Notes under the pieces: generated by a model
The model's database searches: none
What the model was told of the DNA's origin: nothing
What the model saw: the letters and a program-made list of their open reading frames with translations, nothing else
Assembly (NCBI RefSeq): GCF_001424835.1
Contig: NZ_LMCQ01000003.1
Coordinates: 53,516-117,515, forward strand
From: Variovorax sp. Root318D1
GTDB taxonomy: Bacteria > Pseudomonadota > Gammaproteobacteria > Burkholderiales > Burkholderiaceae_C
Length of the DNA: 64,000 nt
Reading direction: 5' to 3'
Position numbers and translations under genes: made by a program
Shown: piece by piece, positions 8,101 to 17,167 of the stretch
Numbering within the stretch: position 1 is the first letter of the stretch
Layout: each line of letters begins with the position of its first letter

Positions 8101-9507
8101 ATGAGCGAAGTTGCCTCCCCTGAACGTACTGCCAAGCCGGCTGCCCCCAAAGTCGGCTTCGTGAGCCTGGGCTGTCCCAAGGCCCTGACCGATTCCGAAC
8201 TGATCCTGACCCAGCTAAGCGCCGAGGGCTACCAGACGGCCAAGACCTTCGAAGGCGCCGACCTGGTGATCGTCAACACCTGCGGCTTCATCGACGATGC
8301 CGTCAAGGAAAGCCTCGACACCATCGGCGAGGCACTGGCGGAAAACGGCCGCGTCATCGTCACGGGCTGCCTGGGCGCCAAGACCGGCGACCAGGGCGGC
8401 AACCTGGTGCGGCAGATGCACCCCAGCGTGCTGGCCGTGACTGGTCCGCACGCCACGCAAGAGGTCATGGATGCGGTCCATGCGAACCTGCCCAAGCCGC
8501 ACGATCCTTTCATCGACCTGGTGCCCAACACCTTCGGCATCGCAGGCCTCAAGCTCACGCCGCGGCACTATGCATATCTGAAGATCAGCGAAGGCTGCAA
8601 TCACCGCTGCACCTTCTGCATCATTCCGTCGATGCGCGGCGACCTGGTGTCGCGTCCTGTCGGCGACGTGCTCGGCGAGGCCAAGGCCCTGTTCGAAGGC
8701 GGCGTGAGGGAGCTGCTGGTCATCAGCCAGGACACCTCGGCCTATGGCGTGGACGTCAAGTACCGCACCGGTTTCTGGGACGGCAAGCCTGTCAAGACGC
8801 GCATGCTCGAGCTGGTGCGCACGCTGGGCGAAATCGCGGAGCCTTACGGTGCCTGGGTGCGCCTGCATTACGTGTACCCGTATCCGAGCGTGGACGAGAT
8901 CATTCCGCTGATGGCGAGCGGGCAGGTGCTGCCTTACCTCGACGTGCCGCTGCAGCACAGCCACCCCGACGTGCTCAAGCGAATGAAGCGGCCGGCCAGC
9001 GGCGAGAAAAACCTGGAGCGGCTCGCGCGTTGGCGCGAGGTCTGCCCGGAGCTCGTGATCCGCAGCACCTTCATTGCGGGCTTTCCCGGCGAAACCGAGC
9101 AGGAGTTCGAACACCTGCTCGACTTCATCCGCGAGGCGCAGATCGACCGGGCCGGTTGCTTTGCCTACAGCCCCGTCGAGGGTGCCACGGCCAACGAGAT
9201 TCCCGGCATGCTGCCGCCGGCCGAGCGCGAAGCCCGGCGGGCCCGATTCATGGAAGTGGCAGAAGCGGTGTCGATCGCCAAACTGCGGCAGCGCATCGGC
9301 GCCACCATGCAGGTGCTCGTCGATTCCGCGCCGGGCATGGGCCGAAAAGGCGGGGTCGGCCGAACCTACGCCGACGCACCTGAGATCGACGGCACCGTGC
9401 GCCTCTTGCCGCCCGAGAAAATCAGCAAGACGCTCAAAGTGGGTGAATTCACCAAGGCCCGCGTCGTGGGTGCCGAGGGCCACGACCTGATAGCGCTGCC
9501 GATCTGA
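8101..9507 (+). CDS. rimO: Ribosomal protein S12 methylthiotransferase RimO
   Basis: Radical-SAM enzyme that methylthiolates the conserved Asp of ribosomal protein S12, 468 aa. Order: UPF0004/MTTase N domain with three cluster-binding Cys (LGCPK at Cys25, NTCGF, TGCLG), radical-SAM core with C166-x3-C170-x2-C173 (CNHRCTFC), and a TRAM domain (about 395-465). The opening [11 protein letters not shown] is typical of RimO rather than MiaB. It lies 39 bp downstream of phaR on the same strand and is followed by a strong terminator, so it probably closes a transcript. Confidence 0.97.
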   Translation: MSEVASPERTAKPAAPKVGFVSLGCPKALTDSELILTQLSAEGYQTAKTFEGADLVIVNTCGFIDDAVKESLDTIGEALAENGRVIVTGCLGAKTGDQGGNLVRQMHPSVLAVTGPHATQEVMDAVHANLPKPHDPFIDLVPNTFGIAGLKLTPRHYAYLKISEGCNHRCTFCIIPSMRGDLVSRPVGDVLGEAKALFEGGVRELLVISQDTSAYGVDVKYRTGFWDGKPVKTRMLELVRTLGEIAEPYGAWVRLHYVYPYPSVDEIIPLMASGQVLPYLDVPLQHSHPDVLKRMKRPASGEKNLERLARWREVCPELVIRSTFIAGFPGETEQEFEHLLDFIREAQIDRAGCFAYSPVEGATANEIPGMLPPAEREARRARFMEVAEAVSIAKLRQRIGATMQVLVDSAPGMGRKGGVGRTYADAPEIDGTVRLLPPEKISKTLKVGEFTKARVVGAEGHDLIALPI

Positions 9508-9520
9508 GATCCGCCAAATG

Positions 9521-9547
9521 GAAAAGCCCGCATGAAGCGGGCTTTTC
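9521..9547 (+). terminator. Intrinsic terminator after rimO
   Basis: GAAAAGCCCGC, loop ATGAA, GCGGGCTTTTC: a perfect stem with T-runs on both strands. It could also stop transcripts arriving from the minus strand, whose small genes end at 9586. Confidence 0.9.
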
Positions 9548-9585
9548 TCAAAGGCTTGATCGGGGCTGGCAAGGCCCGGTTGTTC

Positions 9586-9795
9586 CTAGTCATCCGAACG
9601 CGAGATGACCAGAAGACTCATGAACAACGCTCCAAGAAACATGCCGGCTATCAGAGTAAATGCTGCGACCACGATGGGCTCCTTAATTTGAATGCTCAAA
9701 CCAAAGGTAACATTTTGCATCGCTTCGGCGTTACTTTCTGAAGCATCTTGGTGGAAAAGTGTGATTTTTGCCACGACTTTGCCATTTGAAAACAT
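9586..9795 (-). CDS. Possible small membrane protein of unknown function
   Basis: 69 aa if started at the ATG at 9795. The N-terminal 37 residues are polar; then comes one strongly hydrophobic segment at about 40-63 (core VVAAFTLIAGMFLGALFMSLLVI) and a short charged tail SRSDD. No ribosome-binding site is evident before 9795, and an internal ATG at residue 26 is possible. The segment is clearly less GC-rich than its surroundings. It lies 35 bp downstream of the 92-aa gene that follows the LexA box, so it may be the second gene of that transcript. Coding is uncertain. Confidence 0.4.
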   Translation of the reverse strand: MFSNGKVVAKITLFHQDASESNAEAMQNVTFGLSIQIKEPIVVAAFTLIAGMFLGALFMSLLVISRSDD

Positions 9796-9830
9796 GTGCT
9801 GAGCGCCGGGTTTTGCTTCCCCGACCCTCG

Positions 9831-10109
9831 CTAAAACGGAAGCGCTTCGCCACCGGCCCGCGGGAGGCTTGGATAGAGGTATTTGGAGTACTCGCCCGCG
9901 TTGCCGTACAGCTGTGCGGCGAGTGCCACGGGGTCATCTTTGCCGTGCTTTTCGTAAAGTACGGGCCCCCAGATGATGAATCCATCGATGCTCAACCGGT
10001 GAGGCGTGGGTTCGATTGCCTTCCATGCGTGGGCGAATCTTGAGATCCAAGCCAGGGCTTCTGCCAAGGCATGGTTGCGCGGGGAGGGGGTTTCTTCAGG
10101 CTTGGACAT
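9831..10109 (-). CDS. Unknown protein behind a LexA box
   Basis: 92 aa, not recognised. The ATG at 10109 is preceded by AAAGGA at 8 bp, a good ribosome-binding site; an upstream in-frame ATG at 10241 would place the LexA box inside the gene. The sequence is soluble and rich in aromatic residues, with a helix near the start (ALAEALAWISRFAHAWKAI), then LSIDGFIIWGPVLYEKHGK and a Tyr-rich end (YSKYLYPSLPR). No signal peptide, membrane segment or Cys motif is seen. A near-consensus SOS box sits 22-41 bp upstream of the start, over a plausible -10 element, so DNA-damage induction is likely. Function unknown. Confidence 0.7.
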   Translation of the reverse strand: MSKPEETPSPRNHALAEALAWISRFAHAWKAIEPTPHRLSIDGFIIWGPVLYEKHGKDDPVALAAQLYGNAGEYSKYLYPSLPRAGGEALPF

Positions 10110-10130
10110 GGTAGTTATCCTTTGTGAAAA

Positions 10131-10150
10131 GACTGTATAAATGTACAGTA
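10131..10150 (-). promoter_or_regulatory. LexA (SOS) box upstream of the 92-aa gene
   Basis: The plus strand reads GACTGTATAAATGTACAGTA, with CTGT and ACAG separated by eight bases. Against the consensus TACTGTATATATATACAGTA it keeps both half-sites completely. On the minus strand a -35-like TGGACA (10162-10167) and a -10-like TACATT (10140-10145), spaced 16 bp, bracket and overlap the box, as expected for a repressor site. lexA itself is in this window at 56.5-57.2 kb. Confidence 0.85.
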
Positions 10151-10182
10151 ATTTCAAGATCTGTCCAGCTTGGCGAGTGGAC

Positions 10183-10575
10183 TCAACCGTGCCTGTTGAA
10201 CCACGCCCAAAGAGCAGCGCCCAGGCCGAGCCAGATGCCAACGATGATCACTGCGCCGGCAATGCTTTGGGGTTTGGTGCCTTGTTCTTTCATCCACTTG
10301 TCGGCCTGAGCGCGGCATTCCTCCAGCACAGCGGCCGGAATGAGCCGGATGTTCAGCCAGATGAGGGCGGGCAGCAGCAGGGCATCGTCGACGTAGCCCA
10401 GGATCGGAATGAAATCAGGTATGAGATCGATCGGGCTCAGCGCGTAGGCGACGACAAAGGCTGCAAGCGCCTTGGCGAACCAGGGCGTGCCGGGGTGGCG
10501 GTAGGCAAACCAGAGCGTGACGGCGTCGCGCTTGATGCGCGACGCCCACAGTTTGATGCTTTGAAAAATGGCCAT
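10183..10575 (-). CDS. YkvA-family (DUF1232) membrane protein
   Basis: 130 aa. The DUF1232 core is evident: HPGTPWFAKALAAFVVAYALSPIDLIPDFIP and ILGYVDDALLLP at about residues 28-70, with the signature SPIDLIPD. A second hydrophobic segment (AGAVIIVGIWLGLGAALWAWF) ends the protein, giving probably two membrane helices. The start is the ATG at 10575; the frame is open further upstream but that part has no family similarity. It lies upstream of the LexA box on the same strand (33 bp from its stop). The molecular function of the family is unknown. Confidence 0.8.
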   Translation of the reverse strand: MAIFQSIKLWASRIKRDAVTLWFAYRHPGTPWFAKALAAFVVAYALSPIDLIPDFIPILGYVDDALLLPALIWLNIRLIPAAVLEECRAQADKWMKEQGTKPQSIAGAVIIVGIWLGLGAALWAWFNRHG

Positions 10576-11012
10576 GAACGTAGAGATTGCCAGAGCGCAT
10601 CGCGTGGTAAGGTGCACATCGGCTTGACAGCCCGCCGCGAACTCGGATCCAACCATGATCATCTTCGGCGCCGCGCCCATCAGGTTGGGTTTGCGGTTCA
10701 CCTTTACTGGCAACACGGTGTATTGATTGGTTGCCCCGCTTCTTGGGACTGTGCGCGATCATTCGTCGATGTACTGCGTCAGAATGGCGAGAAAGCCGCT
10801 CTCCTTGAGCGGTTGCCGCAGCATTTCATGAGAAGACGAAGCCCGTTGCATCTGTTCGAATCCGTGCCACCCGAAACAATCCCGCAAGAGGTCCCGAACC
10901 GGGGCAGCGAAGGTGTGTGCGAACGCGGCGGCTTGCTATCGGATCGGCCTTGTTTGGCCGCGATCGGCTTTCGCGAGGGAGAGCATCCCTCGCTCATGTT
11001 CCCAGGGCAAAG
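10576..11012. other. Stretch of about 440 bp without a supported gene
   Basis: Reading frames here are short or lack any family feature. A perfect inverted repeat, GCGAGGG and CCCTCGC, lies at 10973-10993. Together with the small genes beside it this is the least conserved-looking part of the window. I see nothing else I can name. Confidence 0.5.
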
Positions 11013-11013
11013 A

Positions 11014-11048
11014 AAAAACCCCTGTAAATCGATGATTCACAGGGGTTT
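11014..11048 (-). terminator. Intrinsic terminator of tRNA-Leu
   Basis: AAACCCCTGT at 11016-11025 pairs with ACAGGGGTTT at 11039-11048 around a 13-nt loop. On the minus strand the stem is followed by a T-run, 15 bp after the tRNA 3' end. Confidence 0.88.
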
Positions 11049-11062
11049 CAGCTTGGTAGGGG

Positions 11063-11147
<85 letters not shown>

Positions 11148-11200
11148 CCACATAGCTGCCGAAGCAGTTATGTTTTGAATTTCAGGAAAGAGAGAATCAT

Positions 11201-13507
11201 ATCAAAAATAATGGCCACTCCAGCGGTCTGCTGGATGAATTTGAAGGAACTGTTCAAGGGCATCGCGACGGGCACGGTTTTGTGCAGCGCGACGACGGCG
11301 AAGCCGACATCTATCTGCCCCCGAACGAGATGCGTGCGGTGCTGCACAAGGACCGCGTCAAGGCGCGTGTGGTGCGGCAAGACCGGCGCGGGCGTCCCGA
11401 GGGGCGGGTGGTCGAAATCGTCGAGCGCCCGGAGCAGCCGATCATCGGCCGCCTGTTGCACGAAGGCGGCATATGGCTCGTCGCGCCTGAAGACAAACGC
11501 TACGGTCAGGACGTACTGATCCCCAAAGGCGCAACCGGTCCCGCGAAGGTGGGACAGGTTGTGGTGGTGCAGCTCACCGAGCCGCCGGCCTTGTTCGGCC
11601 AGCCCGTGGGCCGCGTGAAGGAAGTGCTGGGCGAGATCGACGACCCGGGCATGGAGATCGAAATTGCCGTGCGCAAGTACGGCGTGCCGCACGAGTTTTC
11701 CGCGGATTGCCTGGCCGAAGCCAAGGCGTTGCCCGAGAAGGTCCGGCCCGCCGACAAGAAGGGCCGCATCGACCTGACCGACGTGCCGCTGGTCACGATC
11801 GATGGCGAAGACGCTCGCGACTTCGACGACGCTGTTTATTGCGAGCCCGCGAAGGTTGGCCGCGGCAAGGGCTGGCGTTTGCTGGTTGCCATTGCCGATG
11901 TCAGCGCCTATGTGCAGACCGGCTCGGCGATCGACATCGATGCGTACGACCGCGCCACCAGTGTCTACTTCCCGCGCCGCGTTATTCCGATGCTGCCCGA
12001 AAAGCTTTCGAACGGCTTGTGCTCGCTGAACCCCGAGGTCGAGCGTCTGTGCATGGTGTGCGACATGCTCGTGGCGGCCGACGGCGAGATCTACGCCTAC
12101 CAGTTCTATCCGGCTGTGATGTTCAGCCACGCACGCTTCACCTATACCGAAGTGGCTGCCATTCTTGGCAACACGCGTGGCCCCGAGGCGGCCAAGCGCA
12201 AAGACCGCGTGAAGGACCTGTTGAACCTGGCCGACGTCTACAAGGCACTGCTCAAGCAGCGCGGCAAGCGCGGCGCGGTTGACTTCGAAACCACCGAGAC
12301 GCAGATCATCTGCGACGACGCGGGCCGTATCGAGAAGATCGTGCCGCGTACGCGCAACGAGGCGCACCGCCTGATCGAAGAAGCCATGCTCGCAGCCAAC
12401 GTGTGCAGCGCCGACTTCATCGCCGAAGGCAAGCACCCGGGCCTGTTCCGCGTGCACGAAGGCCCGACCCCCGAGAAGAAGGAAATCTTGCGCGGCTATC
12501 TGAAGGCCATGGGCGTGGGGTTGAGCATTACCGACGATCCGCGGCCCGGCGAGTTCCAGGCGATTGCCGACGCCACCAAGGAGCGGCCCGACGCGCAACA
12601 GATCCACACCATGCTGCTGCGCTCGATGCAGCAGGCGATCTACACGCCCATCAACAGCGGCCACTTCGGCCTGGCGTACGAGGCCTACACCCACTTCACG
12701 AGCCCGATCCGGCGCTATCCGGACCTGCTGGTGCACCGCGTGATCAAGGCAATTCTCGGCAAGACGCGCTATCAGCTGCCGATGCTGCCGACGCCGGGCG
12801 AGGCGCATGCCAAGCTGGCCAAGCGGCTGGCTTCGCGTGTCAAGGCGCCGACCACCAAGCCGCAGAAAGCCACCGTCGCGCCAACCAAGGAAGTGCTGGC
12901 CTGGGAAGCAGCGGGCCTGCATTGCAGCGCCAACGAGCGCCGCGCCGACGAAGCCAGCCGCGATGTCGAGGCATGGCTCAAGTGCAAGTACATGCGCGAG
13001 CATCTGGGCGAAGAATACGGCGGCGTGGTCACTGCGGCCACCACCTTCGGCATCTTCGTCACGCTCGACGCCATGTATGTTGAGGGACTGGTGCACATCA
13101 CCGAACTCGGCGGCGAGTATTTCAAGTTCGATGAAATGCGCCAGGAACTGCGCGGCGAGCGCACCGGCATCCGCTATGCCATCGGCACGCGCGTGCGGGT
13201 GCAGGTGAGCCGTGTCGACCTGGATGGGCGCAAGATCGATTTCCGCCTGGTGCGCGAAGGCGAAGAGCTCACGGCGCGTGCCATGAAGGACAAGGGCGTT
13301 GGCGCGGGCGGCGTGCCGGTCAAGGCATCGGCCAAGCGCAGCTCGCGCCACAAGGCCGAACACAAGGCCGAAGCTGTTCCCGAGCCGCGCATCGAGCGCG
13401 GCGCGAGCGCCGTTGCGGTGGGCCCGCAGTCGGCCATGCAGGCCTTCAAGTCGGCGGTCAAAAAGGCCGCCAACAAGATGAAGGGGCGCAAGCCGCGCCG
13501 CGCATGA
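11201..13507 (+). CDS. rnr: Ribonuclease R
   Basis: Processive 3'-5' exoribonuclease for structured RNA. Order: cold-shock OB domains (about residues 10-180), the RNB catalytic domain ([18 protein letters not shown] with the clustered metal-binding Asp, to [11 protein letters not shown]), an S1 domain (about 610-690) and a Lys/Arg-rich tail. The start is uncertain. The first ordinary start codon in frame is GTG at 11282, but family similarity ([19 protein letters not shown]) begins well before it, and the frame back to the stop at 11153 has no ATG, GTG or TTG. Candidates are ATC at 11201, shortly after AGGAAAGAGAG, and CTG at 11228 or 11231. 11201 is my choice. The body of the gene is certain. 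Confidence 0.93.
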   Translation: MKNNGHSSGLLDEFEGTVQGHRDGHGFVQRDDGEADIYLPPNEMRAVLHKDRVKARVVRQDRRGRPEGRVVEIVERPEQPIIGRLLHEGGIWLVAPEDKRYGQDVLIPKGATGPAKVGQVVVVQLTEPPALFGQPVGRVKEVLGEIDDPGMEIEIAVRKYGVPHEFSADCLAEAKALPEKVRPADKKGRIDLTDVPLVTIDGEDARDFDDAVYCEPAKVGRGKGWRLLVAIADVSAYVQTGSAIDIDAYDRATSVYFPRRVIPMLPEKLSNGLCSLNPEVERLCMVCDMLVAADGEIYAYQFYPAVMFSHARFTYTEVAAILGNTRGPEAAKRKDRVKDLLNLADVYKALLKQRGKRGAVDFETTETQIICDDAGRIEKIVPRTRNEAHRLIEEAMLAANVCSADFIAEGKHPGLFRVHEGPTPEKKEILRGYLKAMGVGLSITDDPRPGEFQAIADATKERPDAQQIHTMLLRSMQQAIYTPINSGHFGLAYEAYTHFTSPIRRYPDLLVHRVIKAILGKTRYQLPMLPTPGEAHAKLAKRLASRVKAPTTKPQKATVAPTKEVLAWEAAGLHCSANERRADEASRDVEAWLKCKYMREHLGEEYGGVVTAATTFGIFVTLDAMYVEGLVHITELGGEYFKFDEMRQELRGERTGIRYAIGTRVRVQVSRVDLDGRKIDFRLVREGEELTARAMKDKGVGAGGVPVKASAKRSSRHKAEHKAEAVPEPRIERGASAVAVGPQSAMQAFKSAVKKAANKMKGRKPRRA

Positions 13508-13562
13508 CGAGCAACGCACTGCACCCATCCCTTACAGACACACCGAGAAGGAGACACTGAAC

Positions 13563-14327
13563 ATGAGCGTGGAAAACAACAAGGGCCGCATCGCGATCGT
13601 CACAGGCGCTGGCACCGGCATCGGACGCGCCGCAGCGCTGGCTTTGCTGGCCGACGGTTGGAACGTGACCCTGGCCGGGCGCCGCCTGGAGCCGCTGGAG
13701 CAGGTGGCGGAAGAGTCGGGCGCCGGCGCTCGGGCCTTCGCGGTGCCTACCGATGTGGCCAACGCCGAATCTGTACAGGCGCTGTTCGCCGCCGCGGTGG
13801 AACGCTTCGGCCGCGTCGACCTGCTGTTCAACAACGCTGGCGTGGGCAACCCCCCAGGCCCGTTCGAAGACTGGACGGCGGACCAATGGCGCGGCGTGGT
13901 CGACATCAACCTGACCGGCATGTTCTTCTGCATTCAGCAGGCGTTCCGCACGATGAAGGCGCAAACCCCGCGCGGCGGCCGAATCATCAACAACGGTTCT
14001 ATTTCGGCCACGGCACCGCGGCCCAATTCGGCGGCCTACACCGCGACGAAGCACGGCGTGGAGGGCCTCACCAAGACCGCTTCGCTCGACGGGCGCAAGT
14101 ACGACATCGCCGTGGGCCAGATCGACGTGGGCAATGCCATGACAGAGTTGGCGGCGCGCATGGCCAAAGGTGTGCCGCAAGCCAACGGCGAACTCGCCAT
14201 CGAGCCGCTGATGGACGTCAAGATCGTGGGCCAGTCAGTGCTCTACATGGCGAACCTGCCACTGGAAGCCAACGTGCTGTTCCATACCGTCATGGCGACG
14301 AAGATGCCCTTCGTCGGGCGCGGGTAG
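13563..14327 (+). CDS. Short-chain dehydrogenase/reductase, substrate unknown
   Basis: 254 aa classical SDR: nucleotide-binding [12 protein letters not shown] in [10 protein letters not shown], catalytic Ser in NNGSISA and YTATK. The Arg in AGRR after the second strand is compatible with NADP preference. The C-terminal part ([23 protein letters not shown]) matches a common uncharacterised proteobacterial subgroup. The ATG at 13563 is preceded by GAAGGAG. It follows rnr by 55 bp and converges with nnr. The substrate cannot be inferred. Confidence 0.87.
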   Translation: MSVENNKGRIAIVTGAGTGIGRAAALALLADGWNVTLAGRRLEPLEQVAEESGAGARAFAVPTDVANAESVQALFAAAVERFGRVDLLFNNAGVGNPPGPFEDWTADQWRGVVDINLTGMFFCIQQAFRTMKAQTPRGGRIINNGSISATAPRPNSAAYTATKHGVEGLTKTASLDGRKYDIAVGQIDVGNAMTELAARMAKGVPQANGELAIEPLMDVKIVGQSVLYMANLPLEANVLFHTVMATKMPFVGRG

Positions 14328-14339
14328 AGCAAAACCTGG

Positions 14340-15794
14340 TCAGCGCGGCGCCTGGCGCGCCAAGGCGCCAGCTGTCAGCGGCGGCGCACTGGCCGGCCAC
14401 GTATCGGCGATGCGGCCATGGCGCCAGACGGCTTCGTGCGCTGCCTCGAAGGCCGGGTTTTGCGCCGCCAGCGCGGCGCCGATCATTCCGGCCAGCACGT
14501 CGCCCGTGCCGGCGGTCGCGAGCCTGGCGTTGCCGGTCGCATTGAGGACCGGCGGCGCACCGCTGCCATCCGCAATCACCGTTCCTGAGCCCTTGAGCAC
14601 GGCAACCACGCCGTAGCGGGACGCCAGTTGACGGGCTGCTGCGAGCCTGTCTGCCTGGATGTCGACGGCTGTGCAGTTCAGAAGGCGTGCGGCTTCGAGC
14701 GGGTGCGGGGTGATCACGGTCGGCTTTCCGCGCCGAGCGCGCGACGCCAGTTGCGTTTGCAATCCACTGTCGGCCGCAATGGCGTTCAGCGCATCGGCAT
14801 CGAGCACCAATGCAGCCGCTGTCGCCAGCACGCGCGGCAGCACCGCGCGCACGGCTGTGCCTGCACCGCATCCGCAGACCGCCGTCATGCCGGTGAGATC
14901 GAGCGTGTTGGCGTCTCGCAGCATCAGCTCGGGCTGTGCCAAATCAACTGGGGCTGCACTGGGGTCGAGCAAGCCGACGAACACGCGTCCGGCACCCGCA
15001 TGCAGCGCGGCCGATCCAGCGAGCAGTGCGGCGCCCGCCATGCCAGGTGCACCGCCGATCACCGCGACGTCGCCATAGCTGCCCTTGTGCGATGCGTGGC
15101 TGCGCGGCCGGTTCGTTGGTGCGCCTGCAAGGCGTGCAACGGGCGGCTCGGCCTTGCTGCTGCAACCCAGGTCGTCGAACCAGACTGTGCCCGCCGCATC
15201 GCGGCCTTGGGCCGTGAAGAGGCCAGGCTTCAGGGTCAGGAAGGTCACGCAAGCCGAGGTGTCGGCCGCTGGATGGGCTGCGTGCCAGACCCCCGTGTCG
15301 GCATTCAAACCGGAAGGCAAATCGACGCTGAGCACCGGTTGCCCGCCTGCATGCATCTGCCGCAGCCACTCGGCCATGACGCCGGCGGGCGGCCGGGTCG
15401 ACCCGATGCCGAGCAGCGCATCGATGGCCAGTTCATAGGCGGCAGGCGGCTGCGGTGCAAAGATCACTCCCGCATCGAGCGCGCGTTGCAGCGAGGCCTT
15501 GGCATCGGGTGGCAGGCGGTTTTCATCGCCCACGAACGTGACGGTCGGCTGGAAGCCCCGGCGCTGCAACTGCGCCGCGGCCTCGAAGCCATCGCCGCCG
15601 TTGTTGCCCGGCCCGCAGGCGATCCAGATCGTGCGCGCGTGCGGCGCGAGCGCCATGGCAAGCCGCGCCACGGCGAGGCCCGCGCGCTGCATCAACGTGT
15701 GGGAGGGCAGGGTGGCCGCGGCCGCGTGCTCGATGCGCCGCGTCGCCACAATGTCGAACAGATCGGCGGCGGTGGCGGACGTGATGCGTTGCAT
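14340..15794 (-). CDS. nnr: Bifunctional NAD(P)H-hydrate epimerase / ADP-dependent dehydratase
   Basis: Repairs hydrated NAD(P)H in the cytosol: the N-terminal YjeF domain epimerises NAD(P)HX and the C-terminal domain dehydrates it with ADP. 484 aa, matching the fused form. The N domain (about 1-215) has CGPGNNGGDGFEAA and SVDLPSGLNADTG. The C domain (about 225-480) starts at HKGSYGDVAVIGGAPGMAGA and carries TPHPLEAARLL and NATGNARLATAGTGDVLAG, the phosphate-binding and catalytic-Asp region. It converges with the SDR gene; dadA lies upstream on the same strand 69 bp away. Confidence 0.95.
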   Translation of the reverse strand: MQRITSATAADLFDIVATRRIEHAAAATLPSHTLMQRAGLAVARLAMALAPHARTIWIACGPGNNGGDGFEAAAQLQRRGFQPTVTFVGDENRLPPDAKASLQRALDAGVIFAPQPPAAYELAIDALLGIGSTRPPAGVMAEWLRQMHAGGQPVLSVDLPSGLNADTGVWHAAHPAADTSACVTFLTLKPGLFTAQGRDAAGTVWFDDLGCSSKAEPPVARLAGAPTNRPRSHASHKGSYGDVAVIGGAPGMAGAALLAGSAALHAGAGRVFVGLLDPSAAPVDLAQPELMLRDANTLDLTGMTAVCGCGAGTAVRAVLPRVLATAAALVLDADALNAIAADSGLQTQLASRARRGKPTVITPHPLEAARLLNCTAVDIQADRLAAARQLASRYGVVAVLKGSGTVIADGSGAPPVLNATGNARLATAGTGDVLAGMIGAALAAQNPAFEAAHEAVWRHGRIADTWPASAPPLTAGALARQAPR

Positions 15795-15863
15795 CGGGCC
15801 ATTTTGCCGCTCGGCGACGATGAATGAAGCGCTTGAATAAATGGCGCTCTGGCGCCTGAAATC

Positions 15864-17117
15864 CTAGAGGCCGAGCCGCTCGACGCCAAGGCCTTCGAGG
15901 TCGACACCGGCATCGCGGCCACCGACCAGGTCGGCCACTACGCGTGCGCTGCCGCACGACAAAGCCCAGCCGCTGGAGCCGTGGCCCAGGTTGAGCCACA
16001 CGCCCGGCACGCCGCTGGCACCGAGCACAGGAGGGCCGTCGGGCAGCATCGGCCGTGCACCCTTCCATTGCTGTACGCCCGACTGCAGCGTGACGGCGCC
16101 GGGAAACCAGTCGTGGAGCACCTTGTAGAGCGTTTGCACCGCGGATGCATTCAGCGTGCTCAGCGAACCGCCAATCTCGGCGCTGCCCGCCACCCGCACG
16201 CGCTGGCCCAGGCGCGAGATGGCGATCTTGTAGCGCTCGTCCATCACGGCGCTGCGGGGGGCGTTGAGCGATTCGCGAATCGGCGCGCTGATGGAATGGC
16301 CATACACCGGCGCAAGCGGAATCTTGAGGCCGAGCGGCCGCAGCAACTGGGCCGAGGCAAGCCCCGCGCACACCACCACCGCATCGAAGCGCAGCGGCGG
16401 TGAACCGCCTGCAAGCGAGATCGAGGTGGGGTCGGCGCGACTCAGGGGTGCGATGTCGCAATTGAAATGAAATTGGGCACCGAGCGCCTCGCACTCCCAC
16501 TTGAGCAACTGCGCGAACTGGCGGCAGTTGGCCACCTCGTCTTCGGGCAGGTGAATAGCGCCCGCGAGTGCCGTGTCGGCGTTGAGCGCGGGTTCGATGC
16601 GCCGGGCTTCGTCGGCGTCGACTTCCTTGAAGACGCTGCCGGCCGCGCGCAGCACCTCGAGCCCGGGTTGCACCAGTTTCTTCTCGCGCTTGGAGCGCAG
16701 CAGCACGAGGTACCCGTCGCTGCGCTCATAAGTGAGTTCGCGCGCCTCGGTCACTTCGTGCAGCCGGGTGCGGCTGTAGAACGCCAGGCGCTGCATGCGG
16801 GCGCGGTTGGCGAGATAGGTTTCGAGCTTGCAGGCCTTCTGCCAGCGCGACATCCAGCCCAGATCGCGTGTGCTCAGCGGCCAGCGCAGCTTGATGGCGC
16901 CGTGCGGAGAGAGCAGCGAGCGCAGCACCTTGCCCCGCATGCCGGGCGCGGCCCATGGCGTCACATAACCCGGCGCGACCACGCCTGCATTCGCAAAACT
17001 GGCCTCCTCGGCGGCGGCGCCGCGACGCTCGAACACGGAGACTTCATGCCCATCTGAAACCAGTTCCCAGGCGGTGGTGACGCCGATGATGCCGGCGCCC
17101 ACGATCGCGATTTTCAT
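15864..17117 (-). CDS. dadA: D-amino acid dehydrogenase, small subunit type
   Basis: FAD enzyme at the inner membrane that oxidises D-amino acids, classically D-alanine to pyruvate, and passes electrons to the respiratory chain. 417 aa. The N-terminal dinucleotide-binding motif is IVGAGIIGVTTAWEL with the acidic VFERR; WAAPGMRGKVLRSLLSPHGAI and the C-terminal WLNLGHGSSGWALSCGSARV are typical of DadA. No alanine racemase dadX is adjacent, unlike the enterobacterial dadAX operon. The amidase gene lies 50 bp upstream on the same strand. Confidence 0.93.
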   Translation of the reverse strand: MKIAIVGAGIIGVTTAWELVSDGHEVSVFERRGAAAEEASFANAGVVAPGYVTPWAAPGMRGKVLRSLLSPHGAIKLRWPLSTRDLGWMSRWQKACKLETYLANRARMQRLAFYSRTRLHEVTEARELTYERSDGYLVLLRSKREKKLVQPGLEVLRAAGSVFKEVDADEARRIEPALNADTALAGAIHLPEDEVANCRQFAQLLKWECEALGAQFHFNCDIAPLSRADPTSISLAGGSPPLRFDAVVVCAGLASAQLLRPLGLKIPLAPVYGHSISAPIRESLNAPRSAVMDERYKIAISRLGQRVRVAGSAEIGGSLSTLNASAVQTLYKVLHDWFPGAVTLQSGVQQWKGARPMLPDGPPVLGASGVPGVWLNLGHGSSGWALSCGSARVVADLVGGRDAGVDLEGLGVERLGL

Positions 17118-17167
17118 TGAATTTTTGAGTAAGAAGGGATGGCTGACGCCCTTCGATGGGCGTGGAG

